Source: Platanthera guangdongensis (lineage: Eukaryota; Streptophyta; Magnoliopsida; Asparagales; Orchidaceae). From it: a stretch of 64,000 bases of DNA. Location: positions 99,747,707 to 99,811,706 of the forward strand of contig CM077159.1 in assembly GCA_039583875.1 (NCBI GenBank), given 5' to 3'. Each line of letters begins with the position of its first letter. Position 1 is the first letter of the stretch. Positions 42,710 to 53,726 of this stretch are shown here, piece by piece. The notes beneath the pieces are model-generated. The model was not told where the DNA came from and made no database searches. It saw only the letters and a program-made list of their open reading frames with translations. A program made the position numbers and the translations under genes.

Positions 42710-43645
42710 GTGTCGACACCCAGAGGGAAAGTGTCGACACTTGAGAAAGCTTGTGTCGACACCCAGACAAGCAGTGTCGACACTTGGAGTCATTGTGTCG
42801 ACACCTGGGATGAAGAGTCGACACCAGACAGAAAGTGTCGACACTTGGAGCTGTGTCGACACTCAGTGAAGAAGTATGCAGAAAAGCTGTGTCGACACTT
42901 AGCAGAAGTGTCGACACCTAGAAGAGCTGAGTCTACATCAGAAAGTGTCGACACTTGGAGTTGTGTCGACACACAGCAAAATTCTGCAGAGACAAAGGAC
43001 AAGTGTCGACACTCAACACAATGTGTCGACACTCAATCAGCAGAGTCAACATATGAAGAATGTGTCGACACTCAGCACAATATGTCGACACACAACCAGA
43101 AGAGTCAACACTTGAAGTAAGTGTCGACACTCAGCACAATGTGTCGACACTTAGCTAAAGACTCTACACTTGAAGAAAGTGTCGACACCCAGCACAATGT
43201 GTCGACACTTAGTTGAAGACTTTACACTTGAAGAAAGTGTCGACACAAGGAGCTGTGTCGACACTTAGCAAAGAACAGAAAAGTTTACAAAATATTCTAA
43301 GTACAAGTGTCGACACTAAGGGAATGTGTCGACACTCAGCTGAGGAAACAAAATTAAAGACTTGTGTCGACACCAAGAAGTAGTGTCGACACTTGACAGT
43401 TTCAACACATGAAGATGTGTCGACACAAAGGAGTTGTGTCGACACTTAGAAGAATACAGTTAAAGAATGAAGAACAAGACTTGTGTCGACACTCATTTTC
43501 AGTGTCGACACATGCAGAAGAATCTGGGTCGAGACATACAAGGAATTGTGTCGACATCTTGTAGACTTGTGTCGACACTGACACAACATGTGTCGACACT
43601 TGGTCTATAAGTGTCGACACTTAAGAACAGAAAGTCTCGACACTA
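42710..43645. repeat. GTGTCGACAC palindrome array, SIRE-B 5' LTR
   Basis: I count roughly 33 perfect or one-off copies in about 930 bp, spaced mostly 15-40 bp. Several alternate with decayed words such as GAGTCAACA or GACTCTACAC at the position of a missing copy. Confidence 0.95.
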
Positions 43646-43776
43646 TCTGACTGTTAGAGAATTTCAAGAAGTGACTGGTTGACATGACAGCTGCCGATCC
43701 AGCCGGTCTACAGCAACTGTCAGAGAAATCAGAAGTCTGTTATGAACTGGACCAGCCGGTTACCATGAAGGAAGCC

Positions 43777-43784
43777 TATAAATA
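43777..43784 (+). promoter_or_regulatory. TATA box, SIRE-B 5' LTR
   Basis: TATAAATA about 130 bp downstream of the array; the 3' LTR equivalent is 59650-59657. Confidence 0.8.
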
Positions 43785-44665
43785 GGCACCCATAGTTTAC
43801 AGAAACTGATTGATTGTTGTTATTACAAGTAGTGAGAATAATAGAAGTGTTTGATCAGATTAAATCAGAAAAGTGATACACAGAGGATCAACACAAGAAG
43901 ATCTGACAGTCCAACTGCAGATCTAAGAAGTTGGAGAGAGAGAGCTCCAATCAAGAATTCAGTCTTTGGAACTAAGGCTGAGAAGAAGGATTCAGAATCA
44001 TCTGGATCTCAAGAAGCAGAGGTCAAGGATTAACTGCAGAGGATTCAGACTAATTCAGTTCTACTCAAGAAGCTTTGAAGGAAGCTAAGTCAGTTTGGAT
44101 CTAGCTGAGTTCTTCCAAGAACTCTTCAAGAAACTCTCAACTCCTCTCTTATTTTCTGAGTTGTAGAGTTAATTATTGTATTTCAATTTTAACTTGTAGG
44201 ATCCATTAAATCTGAGAGAATTGTAAGCCTATATTATAAAGGCTGAGGGTAGGGCTTGGTTGCCTGAGTGTAGGAGTTGAAGAACTCTGAGTGTAGGCCT
44301 TAATTGGCTGAGTGTAGGCCTGGGTGGCTGAGTGTAGGCCCTTGTGGCTGAGTGTAAGGCTTTGGGCCTGAGGTGTAGGAACCTAGTTGGGTTCTGAGAT
44401 AGTGGAGAAGATTGGCTGAATCTAGTACACTGCTAGATAGGCGAAGGGGGAAAGTGGATGTACCCAAAGATTGGGGAACCACTATAAATTTGTGTGTCTG
44501 CTGTGCTGTGCTGTGCTGTGAATTAACTGTTTATATTCTGTTATTGCTGTTAGCTGTAGAAATCTGTGAGATAACTGTTTTGCTGCCAACAAAGTTTTAA
44601 AAAGGTTTAGGTCACCTATTCACCCCCCCCCCCCCTCTAGGTGTTTAGGTACCATAACTTTCAAG

Positions 44666-44677
44666 TGGTATCAGAGG
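44666..44677 (+). other. Primer-binding site, initiator tRNA-Met (SIRE-B)
   Basis: TGGTATCAGAGG two bases after the LTR end, complementary to the initiator tRNA-Met 3' end over its first 11 bases. Confidence 0.9.
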
Positions 44678-44768
44678 GAGGTTCCTCAAAAAGGACTAAC
44701 TGTCTGAGGAGATCCAGTTTGGCAGATTCAGTATAAGTCAGAAAACAGTTTCAAGAAAATCAAGAAAC

Positions 44769-46808
44769 ATGGGTTCTTCAGAGAATCACAAGGAATTGGG
44801 TTCAATGAAACTGCCCATATGCAGAAAAGAGATTTTTGGAATCTGGAAAGAGAGGGTAAGGCTGTTCATGGAAGCCTCTGACCCTAGAATCTACATCACA
44901 GTCAAAGAGGGGCCATATGTGCCCATGAAGATCTCAGTATTGGATGCAAATCATAGGACTCCAAAGGATTTCTCTGAGATGACCAAGGATGAAATTGTCC
45001 TAGCCACTATGGACAAAAGGGCACAAAACATAATACTAAGTGCTATTGATGATGCAACTTTTCAGAACCTAATTCACTGTAAAACAGCAAAAGAAATGTG
45101 GGATACCCTCATTGTCTATATGGAAGGTTCTGAAGAAGTTAGGCAAGATAGAAAGTCCTTGCTTAATCAAGAGTATGAGAGCTTTAGGCAAGGAAGAGGA
45201 GATAGCATCACTGAATGCTACAAGAAGTTCTATAGAATTGTTAATGAACTCATGTCCTATGGAAGAGAGTTCACTAACTATGAATTGAATGATAAGTTCT
45301 TGAGGTCCCTAACCAAAGATTGGGACACTAAGATCTGTGCCATCAGAGAAATGGCAAAGTTGGAAGAAATTCCTCCTCCCACACTGTTTGGCAAGTTGCT
45401 GTCTTATGAGATGCAGCTGTCTGTGAGAAAAGAGGAGGAAAAATGAACAAGGACTGAGCACAGGGAAAGGACTGTTGCCTTCAAGTCAGAAGTACCTAGA
45501 AAGGGCAGGACTAAGTCATCAACTCCTCCTCCAGAGGTAGTTGAATCAGAATCTGATGAGTCTGTTAGAACAAAGTCTACAAGCAGTGAAAGTGATGAAG
45601 ACTTTGCTGCATTCACCAGACATTTTCAGAAATTCCTGAAGAAGAAACAGTGGAGGTCCAGACCTTCATTTTCCAAAGGGAAAGAAGTTCAGTATCAGGA
45701 GAAGAAGTCTTCAAAGAAGGACAAGAAAAAGACAAAGACTAGCAAGGCAACTGGGTCTAGGATAGTGTGTTACTGCTGCAATAGACAGGGTCATGTTATT
45801 GCAAATTGTCCTGAGAGAAGAAAAGAATCCAGTGACAAAAAGAAGACTCACTTCAAAGGAAAGAAGGAGAAGTCCTTTGTTGCAAAGAATGAGAAGACTC
45901 TTTCAGACATTTCTTCTTCAGACACTGAGACAGATGCTGAAGCCTACATAGGGCTATTTGCTGAAGAAGAAGAGGAGTTTATGCAGATCATGGAATCAAT
46001 CTATGAACAAGAAGAGTGTCAGTGCCAAGGACTGATGGCATTGACTGAAAGTACCAAAATCCTGGAGCAGCCAGGACCTAGTCAGGTACAAAGTCCAACT
46101 CAAAGTTCAGATTTTAGTTCTAGTTCAGAGTCAGATTCATCTTCATCAAGTGATGGAAGTGTTTCTGAATCTGAGGGAGATATTCATCAGCTCTTAGATG
46201 AATATAAAGTACTGTTGCAAGCCTATAAGAAAAGCAAGTCCCTTGTCAAAAGTCAGGCAAAGGAAATTGCTGATCTAAAGGCAGCTGCAACAGACTTTGA
46301 GAAGGAATTTGATCAAAAGCTCAATGAGGTAGCCAGGCTGAAACACATTACTGTGATTCAGATGGGAACTATCACTTATAAAAATGATCAAATTAAGTTA
46401 CTGGAGATCAATCTCCAGAAGGAAAGAGAGCTAGTTGCTAGGTTTTCAAAACCTAAATCAGTGCTACCCTTGATTGATGAATTTGTTCATCATAAAGGAA
46501 AGGCTGGATTGGGTTTTATTAAACCAGCTAGGACTGTTAAGGATCAGTCCAAGTCCAAGGGCAAAGCCCCAACATTCAACAAGCATGCTGTAGTCAAGAC
46601 AGCAAAGGTTGTACCTAAGCAAAGGTACAACAAGTTTGAATGCTGGTGCTGTGGCAAGATTGGCCATTTTGCAATGGACTGTTGGCACAATGCCAGTGCC
46701 AAGGTGAGTAGCAAGTTACCTGGTGGAAAGCCAACAGGTAGCTTTGTCAAGTTGCAAACTAACAATCACCAAGGACCCAAGTTTACTTTGGGTTCTAAGG
46801 TTCATTAA
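44769..46808 (+). pseudogene. SIRE-B gag (one in-frame TGA)
   Basis: 680 codons from the ATG to TAA, with an in-frame TGA at 45444-45446. The Gag core matches SIRE-A (EIFGIWKERVRLFMEA, MWDTLIVYMEGSEEVRQ). Zinc knuckles are CYCCNRQGHVIANC near residue 334 and CWCCGKIGHFAMDC near residue 624. Between them is a serine-rich acidic stretch and a heptad-like helical region. The gag stop TAA is followed directly by TTTGTTTTGCAG and continues in the same frame into protease, so pol may be reached by stop readthrough or by splicing. Confidence 0.85.
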
Positions 46809-49800
46809 TTTGTTTTGCAGGTGAATCCAAGTGGCCATACCCCAACATGGTACTTGGATAGTGGATGTTCCAGACATATGACTGGAACAAGGGGACTGCT
46901 GAAGGACTACATTCCAATCAAAAATGGTCCTAAAGTGACCTTTGGTGGTTCTGAAAAATGAATCATCAAAGGGTTTGGTAACATCTCTTCAAACCTTGTT
47001 ACCATTACTCAAGTGGCTTATGTTAAAGGGTTGAAACACAACCTCATTAGTATAAGTCAGTTAAGTGATGTAGGGTATGACATCTCATTTGTTAAAAATG
47101 GTTGTCATATCAAGAGGTCAAGTGATCAAGAGATCATTTTGACAGGATATAGAAAGAGGAATGTCTACTGCTTAGACATTATGATTGAGAACAATGGTTC
47201 TCCTGTTTGTCTTGTAGCTGATGAGACAGTCTCTCATTGTGTCAAGTGGCACAAGAGGCTAGCTCATCTTAACTACAAGACTATTAGCAAACTCTTTAGC
47301 AAAGAGTTAGTGAGGAATGGTCCTCAAGTTAAGTGTGTCAAAGATGGCATTTGCTCAGCTTGTCAAAAGGGCAAGCAGACTAAATCCACCTTTAGAAGCT
47401 TAGACAACAAAGATGCTGTGAGGTGTTTATACCTCTTGCATATGGATCTATTTGGTCCAATGCCAGTTCACAGCTTAGGTAGGAAGGTCTATACCTTTGT
47501 AGTTGTTGATGACTACTCAAGGTTTTCCTGAGTGTTCTTCTTAAAGCAGAAATCTGAAACACTTAGTGTCTTCCATAGCTTTGTTAAGCAAATTCAGAAT
47601 GAATTGAACTGTACAGTGGTCAAAATTAGAAGTGACCATGGTACTGAGTTTCAGTCTGAAAGCATGACAAAACTGTGTGAAGATTTTGGGATATTTCAAG
47701 AATTCTCTTCACCTAGAACACCTCAGCAAAATGGCATTGCTGAAAGGAAGAATAGGACCTTGATAGAGGCTGGTAGGACCCTATTAAGTGATTCATCACT
47801 GCCAGAGTATTTCTGGGCTGAAGCAGTTAACACTGCATGCCATATGATAAATAGGGCTACAATCACTAAAAGGTTAAATAAGACCCCCTATGAGGTTGTG
47901 AAAGGCAGGAAACCAAATCTATCCTATTTCAGGATTTTTGGTTGCAAATGCTTCATACTTAACAATGGAAAGTCTTACTTAACTAAGTTTGCTGCCAAGT
48001 CCCAAGAGGGAGTGTTTGTTGGGTACAGTAATAATAGTAAGGCTTATAGAGTCTACAACTTGACTACACAAGTTGTAGAGGAGTCTGTGCATGTAGTTTT
48101 TGATGAGACAAAACTAATTAACAATGAGTTGTCTAGCAATGTATGCAGCCCCACAGGTCTTACTAAGAAGATGGACAAGCTAACCATAGAAGATGTACCT
48201 GCTGCAAGACAGCAAATAGAAGAAGATGGCTTATGTCCAGGGGGAGAACTACATGTACAAGGAGCTGAAGAAGTACAAGGAACTCAGCTTGATGAAGATG
48301 CTGAAGAAGTTCAACCAGGAGTAAGGATGCCTCCAGCCAACAGGCATCTAAGAGATCATCCAGTAGAGCTGATTATTGGAGATCCAAGACAAGGTGTTCA
48401 GACAAGGAGCAGAAATCAGAATGCTTGTAGTATATTCAAGTTTTCTGTCTCAAATAGAACCAAAGAAATTTGAAGAAGCTATACAAGATCCACAGTGGAC
48501 TGAAGCAATGCAGGAAGAACTTAATCAGTTCAAAAGGTGCAAGGTTTGGGACTTGGTTCCTAAACCTAAAGATCACAATGTGATAGGAACAAAGTGGATC
48601 TATAGGAATAAGTTAGATGAACAAGGAGTCATCATTAAGAATAAAGCAAGACTGGTTGCAAAAGGATATAGGCAAGAAGAAGGTATTGATTTTGATCAAA
48701 CCTTTGCTCCAGTAGCCAGACTGGAAGCCATAAGGATGTTCTTGGCCTATGCAACCTATCAAGGATTCAAGGTATACCAAATGGATGTCAAGTCAGCATT
48801 CCTAAATGGTAATTTGAAAGAAGAAGTCTATGTGGAGCAGCCTGCAGGTTTTGTTGATCCAACTCTACCTCATTATGTCTATAGACTTAGGAAAGCATTA
48901 TATGGGTTAAAACAAGCACCTAGAGCTTGGTATGAAACCCTATCTAGTTTCCTCATTGAGAACAAGTTCTCAAGGGGGAAAATAGATAAGACTCTATTCC
49001 TTAGGGAATCTAGAGGCAAAGTCATACTTGTCCAAATATATGTAGATGACATTATATTTGGGTCTACTGAAAGTAGCCTTTGCAAAAAGTTTGCAAAGCT
49101 TATGCAAAGTCAATTTGAGATGAGTAGTATGGGAGAACTAAAGTTTTTCTTGGGTCTCCAAGTTAAACAGACTGGAAGTGGTCTATCCATATGTCAGTCC
49201 AAGTTCACCCTAGAACTCATAAGGAAGTATGGTATGGATTCATCCAGTACCATGAAGACTCCTATGGGGTCAAGTATGTCTCTGAGCAAGGATGATGCAG
49301 GGAAACCTGTAGATGAGACCTTGTATAGAGGGATAGTTGGCTCCCTACTATACTTGACTGCAAGTAGGCCTGACATTATGTATGCTACATGTGTTTGTGC
49401 CAGGTATCAAGCCTGCCCTAAAGAGTCTCACTTGACTGCAGTCAAGAGAATCTTGAGATATCTAAAGGGCACACCTTATCTAGGCCTCTGGTACCCTAGG
49501 AATGGAGATTTTGATCTAACAGGCTATTCAGATGCAGACTTTGCAGGATGCAAAGAAGATAGAAAGAGCACTACTGGATCCTGTCAATTCCTAGGTGGAA
49601 GACTCATTTCATGGAGTAGCAAGAAGCAAACTAGTGTGGCTATCTCCACAGCTGAGTCAGAATATGTAGCTGCAGGAAGTTGCTGTGCTCAACTTCTGTG
49701 GATTCAACATCAGCTAGAAGACTATGGATTTCAGGTAAGTAGAACTCCACTTTTCTGTGATTCTACAAGTGCTATTTCAATAGCTAATAATCCTGTATCA

Positions 49801-49983
49801 CATAGTAGAACTAAACATATTGAGATTAAATATCACTTTCTTAGGGAGCATGTAGAAAGAAATGATATTGCACTTGAATATGTTAAAACTGATAATCAGA
49901 TAGCTGATATGTTTACTAAGCCCTTAGAAGAAGCTAAGTTCAATAGGTTCAAAATTGAACTAGGTATGATAAACTTAGACTAA
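46809..49983 (+). pseudogene. SIRE-B pol: protease, integrase, RT, RNase H
   Basis: Protease WYLDSGCSRHMTG; pre-integrase zinc site HKRLAHLNYKT and CSACQKGKQT; integrase [82 protein letters not shown], catalytic YVDDIIFGS; RNase [62 protein letters not shown]. These are SIRE/Maximus-type signatures. Breaks: TGA at 46959-46961 and 47529-47531, and a frameshift near 48440 between integrase and RT. The RT/RNase H part is open for more than 500 codons. Confidence 0.9.
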
Positions 49984-50497
49984 GTTTACAGAACTAAAAA
50001 TTGGCTAAGTAAAAAGGTGTCGACACATAGACAAGTCTATGTCGACACAGAATAGTAAGTGTCGACACTTCAGGAAAATGGTGTCGACACATCTAGGAAG
50101 TTGGTGTCGACACTTCAGAATGTTAGTGTCGACACATGTCGAGTTGGTGTCGACACATCCAATGAGGTGTCGACACTTAAGTTTTACTCAGAATTTTCTA
50201 AGTAAAGTCTCGACTACATGTCGAGTAGTGTGATGTCGACACTTAACCAAGTGTCGACACATAAAATCTGATGACTAAACTTGTGTCGACACATGTGTGT
50301 CGAGACATTATAAGTCAGTGTCGACACTTATTGCCAGTGTCGACACATCTTTAGTAATCCCTCCCGCCTGTTCGTCTTCAAACCAGAAAGGTATAAATAG
50401 GATTCTGTCTTTGTTTGTCGACACGCTTTCAGAGTTTCGAGACCAAAACTGCTGTGTCGACATTTCTCTTTTCTCAAGACTAAATCTCTAAACCCTA
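49984..50497 (+). promoter_or_regulatory. Internal palindrome array and promoter upstream of ORF3 (SIRE-B)
   Basis: It starts 34 bp after the RNase H stop. About 13 GTGTCGACAC copies (from 50017) precede TATAAATA at 50392-50399, two more lie after the TATA box, and the ORF3 ATG follows at 50498. The array ends about 50 bp before the TATA box, closer than in the LTR (about 130 bp). SIRE-A has the same arrangement at 29722-30165, so it was conserved through their divergence. Confidence 0.85.
50392..50399 (+). promoter_or_regulatory. Internal TATA box (SIRE-B ORF3)
   Basis: TATAAATAGGATT; SIRE-A has TATAAATAGGATT at 30059. Confidence 0.8.
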
Positions 50498-53338
50498 ATG
50501 GCTCCCAAGCTCGAGGAGAATGTCAATGAAGGCTATGAGCTGGTTCGTGGCGCATTCGACGATGGCGATCAAGAAGTCAAATCGGTGATAACCCTAGTCA
50601 CCGATTCTGGATTGGAGTATCTAGTTTCAGAACCAACTAAAATATGGAAGAAGGAAGTACTCGAATTCCTTGCTGGAGCTTCTGTAGATGACTCAGGTTA
50701 CAAGATCAAATCAAGAGTTCATGGCACCAAGGTCAAGATTTCACCCAAATCTCTGAGAAAGGTACTTCAGCTACCTAAAATTCAAGAAGAAGAGGAAGTG
50801 ACTACATCCAAGACCAGAGAAACACTTACCTGGTGTGGTCTAGATTCTAAGCTGAAGATAGGATCTGTATTCAACAGGAGAGGAATGAATACCCAAGGAA
50901 AGTTCCTGTCAGAAATTGTGGGGAAAGTTATTCTCAGTAAGACTGGAGGGCATGACAGGGTGTCAGCCTCCATGTTCAGTATTATGACCAGAATTATCTT
51001 CAACCTCAAAACAGACTGGTCAATGGTTGTCTATGAGAAAGTTAAGGAGAGTCTGAAGAAGCCCAATCTGGGCAGAATACTAAGTCTCTACCTGGCTGGT
51101 ATAATACCAGAGGTAATGAGCAATGCTGCTGGTACTAAAATCAATCACATGAGAAGGATGGATATGAGGATATTTTCAAGATGGGAATGAGTGCTGTCCA
51201 AGGAAGTTCCTACCCCAGAAAAGCAAGTTTCTAAGAAAGATTCCCCTCCAAAGAAGAAGAGGAAGATAGCTCCTGTGACACAGGAGTCCTCCAGCAGTTC
51301 AGGTAGTGAAGAACTAGTTGTTTTCACTCCTGATAGTCATGAGGAAGAGGCAGTAGACAAGACCCCTGCTGCTAAAGATGTAGCTGAGATTCAGGGGGAG
51401 CTGCCTCACACTAGCCCCATCCCTAGGGATCCAAGCCAGGGGGAGTCTCCAGCTGTAGAAAAACCCTCTACACTGGAGAGTGAGCAAGCTACACTTATTA
51501 TCCAAGAGGTACTTTCTGACCTCAATACTTTAGATTTGTCTGTAATAGATTCTGATTTGTCTGATATCCATCAGCAAACTCAGCAAGCAAATCAAGAACC
51601 AGATGTTGTTCTCCAAGACACATCTGCTGTTGTGCAAAAAGTTCCTGATAAAGTAGTTGAAGAACCAAGTACTTCTCCTGCACAGTCACCTCCTGAATAC
51701 ACCATGGAAGATCTATTTCTAAATCTAGAACAGGAGGACTTTGACATGGATAAAGTTGGTGCTGCTGAAGAGAAGGGTGCTGCTGCTGAGGGGGAGACAC
51801 TGCAAGTTCAGGAAGAGCCTATAAGGCAGGAAAGTGAGAAAGCACTTGATGTGCAAGCTGACAAAACATCAAGCCCTAAGGATAGGGTGAATATAGCCAG
51901 TACTTCAGAGTCTGAGGAAGATGAGACTGAACAAGCCAAGAAGAAGCAATTCTTTGTATTCAAAAGAAGGAGTCAGAGCTACAAGAAGGCTCTACAAACT
52001 GTTGCTCAACACTCCCTAGTCCAACAAGCTCCATCAACTGATTACAGTGGCTTAATGGTAGCAATGCAAGTTAAGCTGGATGAGCACAGGAGGGCCATAG
52101 AGAAATATATTGATGAAGGCCACAAGTCTTTACAATTTGACTTAGCTCAAGACATCAAGTCAATAAGATTTGAGATGAACCTGAATAAAAAAGAAAAGAA
52201 TGAATGCTTCCACAAGGGTGGAAATGCAGTGGTGTACCTGGCTACACATCAAGAACAGATAAAAGAAAAGGTAGATGATATAGCACTGAAGCAAGGCTAT
52301 GTGCTGGAAAATCAGTTGAGAATGAATGATAATTTGACTGCATCCCACAATGCTATAGTCACTGAACTGAAGAATAAGCCAGCTGAATCTTCCACATCTG
52401 CTGCTGCCAAGGCTGAATTTGATAAAGCATTTCAAGATGAAATTGCTGCTGTCAAGACTGCAATTAAGGATTCACAGAAGGTCATTTCTGAACAGCTTAC
52501 AAAGCTTAGACCTTATTTTAAGGATGGCATCAGGTACTTGGACAGCCAAATCAGGTTCCAGAAAGATGATGTAAGAGATCATGTTGAACAAGAAGTCATA
52601 AAGGGGGAGAGGGTGTTAGTCAAAGCTAGCTCTGACCATGCCAAATGGATTTCTAACTCCATCAGAGCTACACTGGGCTATCCTCCCCTGTGTGATGATG
52701 ATAATGTAGCTGAATCAGGTATTCAAAGTGCATATCTTGGAGGTGAGCAACAGGAAGTCGCTCAGGTGATCTATCCACCTCCAGATTTTGACATGGTTCA
52801 TGCAGAAGTAAGCACAATGTATAGTCCAACTACTGGAAAGCCTAATGTTGTTCTGGAAAAGGTTGTTCAACCTGTTACAGCAGCTATGCAAGAGGCTATG
52901 GACAAAGAAGAAGAGACAAGGCTGTCAAAGAAGAAGTTCAGGGAACTAGCTGAGCAAAAACCTGATTTTGAACAGTGGAGCCCTACTTCTAGGAACATCA
53001 TTCTCACAGCCTGGAAAGCAGCCAAGGACAATGCACATGAGAGGAACAAATGGTTCTCAGAAGCAGAATGGAGGAAGCATGAGATTAGGCAGGAAGCCAT
53101 TGTCCAGTATAGAAGGAAGGCTAAGTTAGGAAAGCTACCTCCTACAGCTGTGGAGCCTAGCAAGCACTTTCCTAAGCCCTATCATTATTTTGAGAGGCAG
53201 AAAATCAAGGCTGAAGAACAAAAGAAGAAGGACTCCAAAGGCAAGAAGACTGCTGATACTGAGCCTGCTGCTGCTGCTGTAAAGGCCAAAGTACAAGCTG
53301 GGAAAGGCATAGTTATAAAAGAGCCTGATCAGAACTAG
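50498..53338 (+). pseudogene. SIRE-B ORF3 (one in-frame TGA)
   Basis: About 946 codons from the ATG, interrupted only by TGA at 51188-51190 (codon 231). The N-terminal domain (residues 1-230) has VHGTKVKISPKSLRKVLQLP, TWCGLDSKLKIGSVFNRRG and KKPNLGRILSLYLAG. Residues about 235-490 are acidic and low-complexity. Residues about 510-650 are helical and partly coiled-coil-like (DEHRRAIEKYIDEGHKSLQ). The C-terminus is basic (RQEAIVQYRRKAKLGKLPP and a lysine-rich end). No signal peptide, transmembrane helix or cysteine cluster is seen, so an envelope role is not supported. Basic tail, acidic middle and own promoter fit a nuclear regulatory or chromatin protein; this is inference. Confidence 0.85.
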
Positions 53339-53343
53339 ACTAA
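53339..53343 (+). other. Target-site duplication (left) of CopC
   Basis: ACTAA, repeated at 58136-58140. Confidence 0.95.
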
Positions 53344-53717
53344 TGTTAGAAAGTAGAGAAAGGAAGCGAAAAGAAGAGAACAAGCCGAATAAACTTTTGA
53401 ATAATCGAAATTTTATTATCCAAAAAAGATGACTATTACAAAGGTATGCCCTCCCTTATATAGAATGGAGGAGAGAAGAGAGAATACAAATAAGAGATGT
53501 GGGACTAAAATTTACAAGCTAAGCGGACTGTACAAAGTAAACCGCACAGGCCGCGCGGTTAGACAGAAGGACTAACCGCACGGCTTACAATAAGAGATGC
53601 AGAGAGGTCGCCTGTGAAGAGTGCTAGACCGCCCGGTTTACAAGTCGCCGAGTCAAACCGCCAGACCGCGCGGTCTCTAACCCGCCAAGACAGACCGCCC
53701 GGTCTCCAACTTCAACA
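53344..53717 (-). mobile_element. CopC 3' LTR
   Basis: On the minus strand TGTTGAAGTTGG...TTTCTAACA. TATA box (TATATAA) at 53456-53462. The upstream part, 53545-53717, carries dyads GACCGCGCGGTC, GACCGCCCGGTC and AACC...GGTT variants. Confidence 0.95.
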
Positions 53718-53726
53718 CTCCCCCTC
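53718..53726 (-). other. Polypurine tract of CopC
   Basis: GAGGGGGAG on the minus strand, directly before the LTR and overlapping the pol stop codon. Confidence 0.85.

Larger units (their letters stand above)
42565..44663 (+). mobile_element. SIRE-B 5' LTR
   Basis: TGTTGGGTACATTGG...ATAACTTTCA, 2099 bp. It holds the palindrome array, a TATA box (TATAAATA, 43777-43784), GAGTGTAGG repeats (44220-44390) and a 13-C run (44623-44635). Confidence 0.95.

Noticed and set aside
50498..53338. Retroviral-type envelope gene
   Set aside because: No signal peptide, hydrophobic helix, furin-like site or cysteine pattern; the label would rest on position only.
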